From assembly GCA_930633525.1 (NCBI GenBank), contig CAKNFP010000001.1, positions 3,078,001 to 3,142,000 on the forward strand: a stretch of DNA of 64,000 nucleotides. Direction: 5' to 3'. The position numbers and the translations under genes are program-made. The DNA is from Hyphomicrobiales bacterium. Lineage in GTDB: Bacteria; Pseudomonadota; Alphaproteobacteria; Rhizobiales; Beijerinckiaceae. Shown in pieces: positions 57,832 to 64,000 of the stretch. Position 1 is the first letter of the stretch. Each line of letters opens with the position of its first letter. The notes under the pieces are model-generated. The model was not told the DNA's origin. It worked only from the letters and a program-made list of their open reading frames with translations, and did not search any database.

Positions 57832-57899
57832 CTTCACAATGGAAACAACTTCGCGCTGGAAACGGCTTCACATGGGAAGCGATTCACTTGGGAAGCAGT
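57832..57899. repeat. Degenerate 17-base tandem repeat, four units
   Basis: Units CTTCACAATGGAAACAA, CTTCGCGCTGGAAACGG, CTTCACATGGGAAGCGA and TTCACTTGGGAAGCAGT follow directly on one another. Confidence 0.6.
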
Positions 57900-57948
57900 T
57901 TCGGATCGACGTTGGCGAGGACGTTGCAGCCTCGCCTCAACCGTGGCC

Positions 57949-58827
57949 TCAGGCCTTGGCTTCCTCGTCATGCGCCTTGGCCCAGATCTTCTTCTTCGTG
58001 AAGTAGAGCAAGCCGCCAAACACGATCAGGAACACCATGACCTTGAAGCCCATCTGCTTGCGGGCCTCCAAATGGGGCTCGGCCGCCCACATCATGAACG
58101 CAGCCACATCATGGCTATATTGCTCGACCGTCTCGGGCACCTGCGGCTGGCCGTTCGGCAGCTTCGGATATTCGACCTGTCCATCGTTGATCGGCTTTGC
58201 CATCGCGATGCGGTGGCCGGGGAAAAACTCGTTGTAGTGCTGCCCCGGCTGAAGCTCGAAGCCGGCGGGTGCAGGAACGTAGCCGTTGAGGATCGCGTGG
58301 ATGTAGTCCGGACCCTGCTCCTGATATTGCGTAACGATATCGAACAGGAACCAAGGAAAGCCGCGCTCGTAGGTACGCGCCTTGGCGAGCAGCGAGAAGT
58401 CCGGCGGGAAGGCGCCACCGTTCGAGGCACGCGCCGCCTGCTCATTCGGGAACGGCAGCGGGAAACGGTCCGCCGGCCGGCCGGGGCGGTCGAACATGTC
58501 ACCCGCGTCGTTCGGACCGTCGTGGATCTGGTATTCGGCGGCGAGCGCCTTGACCTGTGCCTCGCTGAACCCGGGGCCGCCCGGCTCGGCGAGATTTCGG
58601 AAAGCGATGAGGCCAAGCCCGTGGCAAGCCGAGCAGACCTCACGATAAACCTTGAAACCGCGCTGGAGCTGAGCCCGGTCGAAGGTACCGAAGGGTCCGG
58701 AGAAGCTCCATGATTCGCGAGGAGGCTTGGGCGCTCCCTCCGCGGCCGCAGCGGGCAGCGATGCCGCACCGGCAAGCGCGACCATGGCGGCCACCACACC
58801 GGCGATGAGAAGACCAGGCTTCGACAT
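57949..58827 (-). CDS. petC: Cytochrome c1 of the bc1 complex
   Basis: Cytochrome c1 passes electrons from the Rieske protein to soluble cytochrome c at the periplasmic face. The 292-residue protein has a signal peptide, a heme c site CSACH (65-69), the axial Met in RIAMAKPIND, and a C-terminal membrane anchor (MGFKVMVFLIVFGGLLYF) followed by a Lys-rich tail. It is encoded apart from cytochrome b by 127 bases, in contrast to some Rhizobiales where b and c1 are one polypeptide. Confidence 0.96.
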   Translation of the reverse strand: MSKPGLLIAGVVAAMVALAGAASLPAAAAEGAPKPPRESWSFSGPFGTFDRAQLQRGFKVYREVCSACHGLGLIAFRNLAEPGGPGFSEAQVKALAAEYQIHDGPNDAGDMFDRPGRPADRFPLPFPNEQAARASNGGAFPPDFSLLAKARTYERGFPWFLFDIVTQYQEQGPDYIHAILNGYVPAPAGFELQPGQHYNEFFPGHRIAMAKPINDGQVEYPKLPNGQPQVPETVEQYSHDVAAFMMWAAEPHLEARKQMGFKVMVFLIVFGGLLYFTKKKIWAKAHDEEAKA

Positions 58828-58954
58828 ATCCCTTAAAATCCCTCGGCGATGGCCATTGGCCGGCCCATCGGAACCATCATTCTATCCGCCTTGCCCGACA
58901 GCGGCCCGTTGTGGCCACTGCCCGGCGGACGGGAGCCCGTCTTGCGACGCGCCA

Positions 58955-60244
58955 TCATCCCTTCGTGCTCGGCGCGGACGCCGCAGCCTGCGCGACCACC
59001 GCACCACCGGCGCCGGCATGCTTGGCAAGCACAGCATCGGCGATGGAATTCGGCAGCGCCTTCGGCTTCTCGATGAGACCGAGCAGCGGCAGAAGAACCA
59101 GGAAGTGGATGAAATAATAAGCCGTCAGCAGACGTGAGGCGATGACGTAACCACCCTCGGGCGGCATGGCGCCGAGATAGCCAAGGCCAATCGACACCAG
59201 CACCAGAACCCAGAAGAGCTGGCGGTATATTGGCCGGTAGACCGCGGAACGCACCTTGGAGGTATCGAGCCAGGGCAGGAAGGCCAGTACCGCGATGGCA
59301 CCGAACATCGCGATGACGCCGCCAAGCTTGTCTGGGATCGAGCGCAGGATCGCGTAGAACGGCAGGAAGTACCATTCCGGAACGATATGGGCGGGCGTCA
59401 CCAGCGGGTTGGCGGGAATGTAGTTGTCCGCGTGGCCCATGAAGTTCGGCTGGTAGAACACGAACCAGGCGAAGAACAGCATGAAGCAGACCATGCCGAA
59501 CGCGTCCTTGATGGTCGCATAGGGCGTGAAGGGCAAGGTGTCCTTCTTGACGTCCTTGATCTCGACGCCGGTCGGGTTGTTCTGGCCGACGACGTGCAAT
59601 GCCCAGACGTGCAGCACGACGATGCCGACGATCATGAACGGCAGCAGGTAGTGCAGCGAGAAGAAGCGGTTGAGCGTCGGATTGTCCACCGAGAAGCCGC
59701 CCCACAGCCATGTCACGATCGGCTCGCCGACGAGCGGCAGCGCCGAGAACAGGTTGGTGATGACGGTGGCGCCCCAGAAGCTCATCTGTCCCCAAGGCAA
59801 AACATAGCCCATGAAGGCCGTCGCCATCATCAGGAGGAAGATGATCACGCCGAGAATCCACAACACCTCGCGGGGCGCCTTGTAGGACCCGTAGTACATG
59901 CCGCGGAACATGTGGATGTACACGGCGATGAAGAACATCGACGCGCCGTTGGCATGGAGGTAGCGGATCAGCCAGCCATAGTTCACGTCGCGCATGATGT
60001 GCTCGACGGATGTGAAGGCCAGCGTCACGTGAGGCGTGTAGTGCATCACCAGCACGACGCCGGTGACGATCTGCGCGACCAGCATGAACGACAGGATGCC
60101 GCCGAAGGTCCAAAGGTAGTTCAGGTTGCGCGGCACCGGATAAGCGATGAACGACGAATGGATGAGGCCGCCCAGAGGAAGGCGGCTCTCGAACCACTTC
60201 ATGAATGCGCTTTTCGGAACGTAGGTCGAATGTCCGCTGCTCAT
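58955..60244 (-). CDS. petB: Cytochrome b of the bc1 complex
   Basis: Cytochrome b carries the quinol oxidation and quinone reduction sites. The 429-residue protein has eight helices with heme-binding His pairs in [26 protein letters not shown] and [43 protein letters not shown] and [18 protein letters not shown] form the quinol site; the PEWY motif is intact. A C-terminal Ala-rich tail is extra. It lies between petA and petC. Confidence 0.97.
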   Translation of the reverse strand: MSSGHSTYVPKSAFMKWFESRLPLGGLIHSSFIAYPVPRNLNYLWTFGGILSFMLVAQIVTGVVLVMHYTPHVTLAFTSVEHIMRDVNYGWLIRYLHANGASMFFIAVYIHMFRGMYYGSYKAPREVLWILGVIIFLLMMATAFMGYVLPWGQMSFWGATVITNLFSALPLVGEPIVTWLWGGFSVDNPTLNRFFSLHYLLPFMIVGIVVLHVWALHVVGQNNPTGVEIKDVKKDTLPFTPYATIKDAFGMVCFMLFFAWFVFYQPNFMGHADNYIPANPLVTPAHIVPEWYFLPFYAILRSIPDKLGGVIAMFGAIAVLAFLPWLDTSKVRSAVYRPIYRQLFWVLVLVSIGLGYLGAMPPEGGYVIASRLLTAYYFIHFLVLLPLLGLIEKPKALPNSIADAVLAKHAGAGGAVVAQAAASAPSTKG

Positions 60245-60286
60245 GGCTCTCTCAGGTGGCTCCCGGCTTCACGCTTCTTACGGCAA

Positions 60287-60847
60287 TCAACCGATGCGCA
60301 CGGTCGTATCGGAAATGAAGGAATAGACCGGAATATGCATGTTTTCCGGCGCTGGCCCGACGCGGACGCGTCCGGCGGAATCGTACTGTGAGCCATGGCA
60401 GGGGCAGAACCAGCCATCATAGTTGCCCTGCTCACCCAGCGGCACGCAACCGAGATGGGTGCAGATGCCGACCATGATCAGCCAGGCTTCCTTGCCGGGG
60501 GCGCTGCGGTTCTTGTCTGACGCATCCGCATCGGTCGCCAGATTGGCGTTGCGGGCATCACGATCAAGGAGCTGCGCCAGGGGAACGCTCTTGGCTTCCT
60601 CGATTTCCTTCGCTGTGCGGTGGCGAATGAAAACCGGCTTGCCGCGCCACTTGACGGTGATGCTCTGTCCTTCGGCCACCTGGCCGACATCGACTTCGAC
60701 CGTGCTCATTGCCAGCGTGGACGCGTCGGGGTTCATCTGGCTGATGAAAGGCCAAGCGACGCTCGCCAAACCAACGGCGCCCACGGCGCCCGTTGCGATG
60801 TAGAGAAAATCCCGCCTGGTCGGCTCAGAACTTGCTATCTCAGCCAC
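60287..60847 (-). CDS. petA: Rieske iron-sulfur subunit of the bc1 complex
   Basis: The subunit takes an electron from quinol and gives it to cytochrome c1. The 186-residue protein has a Tat-type N-terminus ([25 protein letters not shown]) that stays as the membrane anchor, and the 2Fe-2S site CTHLGC plus CPCHGS with its two Cys and two His, typical of a high-potential Rieske center. It is the first gene of petABC. Confidence 0.97.
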   Translation of the reverse strand: MAEIASSEPTRRDFLYIATGAVGAVGLASVAWPFISQMNPDASTLAMSTVEVDVGQVAEGQSITVKWRGKPVFIRHRTAKEIEEAKSVPLAQLLDRDARNANLATDADASDKNRSAPGKEAWLIMVGICTHLGCVPLGEQGNYDGWFCPCHGSQYDSAGRVRVGPAPENMHIPVYSFISDTTVRIG

Positions 60848-61343
60848 AACGGCTCCCCAGTCCTCGATATTCCGGTTCTACCGGCGCCGGATGCCTATGT
60901 TCCAACGCCAGCAACACCCACCTTGGCCCCACGGGAGACAATGAGAACCTTAAGTCCTCAGCTCGCCATCCCGAACGAAACCTCCGGCAAGGCAGCACCG
61001 CTGCCGCCATAGCAACAAACACGGCGCGACGATGGCCGCAATGCGACCGGGAGTCGCCACCACCTTCGCCATGTGGCGGCTCTTTGGCACGGTTCTAGAA
61101 GCATGTCCATAGGCTTGGGCGGCATCGACATTCCGGGCAGACGCGGCACACAGGTCCGATTTTTACCGGCTGGCTGGTGGAAAGGAAGCCGAGGCCGGCT
61201 GTCCCTCGGAGGTCTTTGCACAGGCGGCGCTTTTTGCCACACCCGACTGTGCAATTCCGTCGCACTGCGGTGCCGAACACCGATCGACGCCGCCCCTGGA
61301 ACCGGCGAGCGCCAAGCCCGACACTCTGAAACGCCAATACCGT
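60848..61343. other. Spacer upstream of petA
   Basis: No gene is supported; frames on both strands lack ribosome sites and family similarity. It should hold the petABC promoter and the end region of the ABC transporter transcript. I cannot identify clear promoter elements by eye. Confidence 0.5.
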
Positions 61344-63236
61344 CTATACTGCGGCTTCGCTCTCCAGCACGCCGCCGCCGCCGTCGGGCGCGAGGAAGCC
61401 GCCCGATTGCCGGTGCCACAGCCTGGCATAAAGACCGCCCCTCGCGATCAGCTCGTCATGGGTGCCGTGCTCGACGATCGCGCCACGGTCCATCACGACA
61501 AGCCGGTCGAGGGCCGCGATCGTCGACAGGCGATGTGCGATCGCAATGACCGTCTTGCCTTCCATCAGATGCGCGAGCTGGCTCTGGATTGCGGCCTCGG
61601 CTTCCGAATCGAGGGCCGAGGTCGCCTCGTCGAGCACCAGGATCGGCGCATTCTTGAGGAGAACGCGCGCAATCGCGATGCGCTGGCGCTGCCCGCCGGA
61701 AAGCTTCACACCACGCTCGCCCACATGCGAATCGAACCCGCGGCGACCGCGATGGTCCTCAAGTCCGGCAATGAAGGCCTCCGCATCCGCCAACTGGGCC
61801 GCCCGGCGGACGGCCTCTTCCGGGGCCTCCGGTTTTCCATAGCGGATATTGTCGCGGATCGACCGGTGCAGGAGAGACGTGTCCTGGCTGACGACTGCGA
61901 TCTGCTGGCGCAGTGAATCTTGCGTCGCCCCGGCGATATCCTGGCCGTCGATGAGGATGCGCCCTCCCTCGAGGTCATAGAGCCGCAGAAGAAGGCTGAC
62001 GAGGGTGGACTTGCCGGCACCGCTCGGCCCCACCAGCCCCACCTTTTCCCCAGGCTTAACCACAAGATTGAGATTCTCGACGACACCGGAAGTGCGGCCA
62101 TAGTGGAAGCGCACGTTCTCGAAGCGGATTTCGCCGCCCGTGACCACGAGCGGTTTGGCGTCGGGCACGTCCACCACCCCGTGCGGCCGCACGATGGTTT
62201 CCATGCTCTCCTGGACGGTTCCCACATTGTCGAACAGGGTGCGCACCACCTGCATGACCCAGCCGGACATGGTGATAATGCGCAGGACGAGCGCCAGCGA
62301 CGCGGCAATGGCACCCGGCGACATCTGGCCCAAGGACCAGAGATAGATGGCTGCGCTGGTCGACACCACGAACAGGAACGTGTTCAGGACCGACAGGGTC
62401 ACGCTCACGCCGGTCATCAGCCGCATTTGCGTGAGCATCGTGGCGGTGTGGTCGGCGATCGCCTCGCGCACCGCCGAGCGCTCCTCCGACACGCGTGCGA
62501 AAAGCTTGACGGTCAATATGTTCGTATAAGTATCGACGACGCGCCCGACGAGATAGGAACGCCTGTCTGCCACCGCCTGGGAGCGCACCTGGGCGCGCGG
62601 CACGAAATAGATGAGCAGCGCGATATAGAGGACGACCCAGGCGACGACCGGCACCGCGAGCAGAAAGCCGATCTGCCCGAACACGGTGATCGCGGTGACC
62701 GCGTAGACCGCCACGAACCACAGGTTATCCACAACGCCGGTGGCAATTTCGCGCAACGCCGGCCCCACCTGCACGATGCGGTTGGCGAGGCGTCCGGCGA
62801 AGTCTCCCTGGAAATAGGCCAGCGAGTGGTTGATCGTATAGAGATGCGCGCGCCAGCGGATCATATTGGTGAGCTGCGGCACGACCACCTGATCGACGAG
62901 CATGTCGTTGACTGCGGTGAACAGCGGTCGCAGCACCAGGATGGCTATGCCGCCAGCGATGATGATCGCGCCATAATTCGCGAAAAACTCGGCGGGGGTC
63001 GAACCCGTCAGCCGGTCGACGAGCCAGCCGACGAGCAGGAGCAATGACGAGTCGACGATCGAGATGACCAGCGAGCTCAACAGGATGAGCACGAGCCAGA
63101 AACGCACCGGCTTCAGGTAATACCAGGCGAAACCGAAGAAGCTCTCCGGTGGCATGCGCATATCGTCGAAGGGGGCGAACACGTCGACGCGCTGCTCGCA
63201 CCAGTTCAGGCATCTTTGCAACCAGCGCTGCAGCAC
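61344..63236 (-). CDS. ABC exporter, fused permease and ATPase
   Basis: This 630-residue half-transporter has about six membrane helices followed by an ATP-binding domain with Walker A GPSGAGKST, the signature LSGGQ, Walker B ILVLDEATSALD and the H-loop His in AIAHRLS. It resembles MsbA/LmrA-type exporters of lipids or drugs. The substrate is unknown. A non-conserved N-terminal lead precedes the first helix. It is on the same strand as petABC with a 496-base spacer. Confidence 0.92.
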   Translation of the reverse strand: MLQRWLQRCLNWCEQRVDVFAPFDDMRMPPESFFGFAWYYLKPVRFWLVLILLSSLVISIVDSSLLLLVGWLVDRLTGSTPAEFFANYGAIIIAGGIAILVLRPLFTAVNDMLVDQVVVPQLTNMIRWRAHLYTINHSLAYFQGDFAGRLANRIVQVGPALREIATGVVDNLWFVAVYAVTAITVFGQIGFLLAVPVVAWVVLYIALLIYFVPRAQVRSQAVADRRSYLVGRVVDTYTNILTVKLFARVSEERSAVREAIADHTATMLTQMRLMTGVSVTLSVLNTFLFVVSTSAAIYLWSLGQMSPGAIAASLALVLRIITMSGWVMQVVRTLFDNVGTVQESMETIVRPHGVVDVPDAKPLVVTGGEIRFENVRFHYGRTSGVVENLNLVVKPGEKVGLVGPSGAGKSTLVSLLLRLYDLEGGRILIDGQDIAGATQDSLRQQIAVVSQDTSLLHRSIRDNIRYGKPEAPEEAVRRAAQLADAEAFIAGLEDHRGRRGFDSHVGERGVKLSGGQRQRIAIARVLLKNAPILVLDEATSALDSEAEAAIQSQLAHLMEGKTVIAIAHRLSTIAALDRLVVMDRGAIVEHGTHDELIARGGLYARLWHRQSGGFLAPDGGGGVLESEAAV

Positions 63237-63414
63237 GGCATATTCCTCGGTGGCGTCTCAAAAAGCCGGACAGGATACACGCCCTCAGCGATTCGCCCAG
63301 AAAAGAGGCGCAACCGTGATGCGCGGTAGACGCAGACAAGGCGAGAGCAGCGCGCGCACGGTGGGCTTCGGGAGACGGCTTGACGCCGGGCCCAGAAGCG
63401 CGCAGGCCCTCACC

Positions 63415-63891
63415 ATGCGCCATGCCCCCATCGCCCTTGCCCTTTACCAGCCCGACATCCCCCAGAACACGGGCACACTGCTCAGGCTCTGTGCCTGCCT
63501 TGCCGTGGAGGCCCACATCATCGAGCCGGCGGGCTTCCCCGTGAGTGATCGCGCCTTCCGGCGGGCGGGCATGGACTATCTCGATCGTGTGACGATTGAG
63601 CGTCACGTGTCATGGACGGCCTTCGACGACTGGCGGCGCCCGACGGAGCGCCGGCTCGTACTGGCGACGACGCGAGGCGCGATGCCCTATACGCGCTTCG
63701 CCTTCGCGCCGGGTGACATCATCCTGCTCGGCCGCGAGTCAGCCGGCGTGCCTGATGCGGTGCACGCTGCGGCGGATGCCCGCATTCTCGTGCCGATGGT
63801 GGCCGATTTGCGCTCGCTCAATGTCGCCGTCACAGGCGCCATGATAGTCGGCGAGGCGCTGCGGCAAACGGACAGCTGGCCAGGCCAGTAG
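63415..63891 (+). CDS. trmL: tRNA (cytidine(34)-2'-O)-methyltransferase
   Basis: TrmL methylates the ribose of the wobble base in tRNA-Leu. The 158-residue SPOUT enzyme has ALYQPDIPQNTGTLLRLCACLAVEAHIIEP, RRAGMDYLD, ILLGRESAGVPDAVHAAADARILVPMVADLRSLNVAVTGAMIVGEAL, forming the trefoil knot. The start at 63415 matches the family N-terminus; the longer frame upstream does not. Confidence 0.94.
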   Translation: MRHAPIALALYQPDIPQNTGTLLRLCACLAVEAHIIEPAGFPVSDRAFRRAGMDYLDRVTIERHVSWTAFDDWRRPTERRLVLATTRGAMPYTRFAFAPGDIILLGRESAGVPDAVHAAADARILVPMVADLRSLNVAVTGAMIVGEALRQTDSWPGQ

Positions 63892-63952
63892 CTTAGACTT
63901 TGGCTAGTCGCCCGCCTGACACATCCGCATAGAACCTGCTGAAGGAGCTGCC

Positions 63953-64000
63953 ATGGGTTCCGCCGTCACTGACATCATCGCCACAGATGCCCAGCGCGAC
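63953..64000 (+). CDS. Start of an unidentified gene, cut by window edge
   Basis: Sixteen codons are visible (beginning MGSAVTDIIATDAQRD), with the ATG after GAAGGAG. In several alphaproteobacteria trmL is followed by hemF, and the position fits, but the visible residues are too few to name the product. Confidence 0.5.
   Translation, partial: MGSAVTDIIATDAQRD

Larger units (their letters stand above)
57578..57948. other. Spacer between petC and apt with repeats
   Basis: No supported gene. It contains a 13-base direct duplication GGGAGGTCAACAT (57651-57676) that duplicates a ribosome site and ATG in front of short 21-24 codon frames, a terminator (57784-57830) and a degenerate 17-base tandem repeat (57832-57899). 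Confidence 0.55.

Noticed and set aside
57832..57899. Tandem units that might look like a CRISPR array
   Set aside because: The units are adjacent without spacers and are degenerate; no cas genes are present.
58833..60197. A 454-codon frame overlapping cytochrome b in another frame of the same strand
   Set aside because: Its residues are a shifted reading of petB (Arg/Pro/His-rich), with no conserved motif.

Overview
The window is chromosomal DNA from a GC-rich alphaproteobacterium, most likely of the Hyphomicrobiales (Rhizobiales). The order is inferred from gene content and repeats: two Omp25/Omp31-type porin genes, separate Rieske/cytochrome b/cytochrome c1 genes next to apt, the uvrC-pgsA-moaD-moaE order, a divergent marR/ilvE pair next to an OmpR/EnvZ-like system, a possible EcfG-type general-stress promoter, and several families of intergenic palindromes of the kind scattered through Rhizobiales genomes. 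The genus cannot be fixed from the window alone. About 60 genes are packed densely on both strands. I see no rRNA, tRNA, CRISPR array, transposase or integrase.

Layout. 1-6.1 kb: an acyl-CoA ligase cut by the window edge, an EF-G-like GTPase, a secreted DUF992 protein and an aspartate aminotransferase. 6.2-14.3 kb: accessory genes, including a small membrane protein behind a possible EcfG promoter, a PQQ-type sugar dehydrogenase, a broken SemiSWEET transporter, a DUF1501/DUF1800 pair and a methyltransferase. 14.4-24 kb: uvrB, a Tim44-like protein, an extensin-like lipoprotein, a DapB-like reductase, an RNase T2-rlmJ pair and a glutathione S-transferase. 24-28 kb: two porin-like genes, an AT-rich spacer, a glycosyltransferase and a pteridine-reductase-like SDR. 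28-36 kb: pgeF-midA-lgt facing ubiK-ybjN-proC, then a TetR regulator, csaA and a CorC/HlyC protein. 36-40 kb: a histidine kinase, a frameshifted response regulator, marR and ilvE. 40-49 kb: a MATE exporter, moaE-moaD-pgsA-uvrC, a P-loop kinase-like protein and an MscS channel. 49-54.4 kb: a lipoprotein, then prs-rplY-pth-ychF-nfi. 54.4-57 kb: an unusual island. 57-64 kb: apt, petC-petB-petA, an ABC exporter, trmL and the first codons of one more gene.

The most unusual part is 54.4-57.0 kb. Two short paralogous proteins flank a two-domain MaoC hydratase. The first is visibly AT-rich and carries a His-Gly block followed by a hydrophobic strand ending in Cys, a pattern that recalls clan CD cysteine peptidases such as the C80 toxin-processing domain. 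The second keeps the fold pattern but has lost both candidate catalytic residues. An active/inactive pair of stand-alone protease-like proteins would be new to me.

Other points to check are frameshifts in a response regulator and in a SemiSWEET gene, a palindrome apparently inserted in frame in uvrC, a DapB homologue without the usual catalytic His, an EF-G paralogue without the His of the G3 motif, and a perfect operator-like inverted repeat between marR and ilvE.
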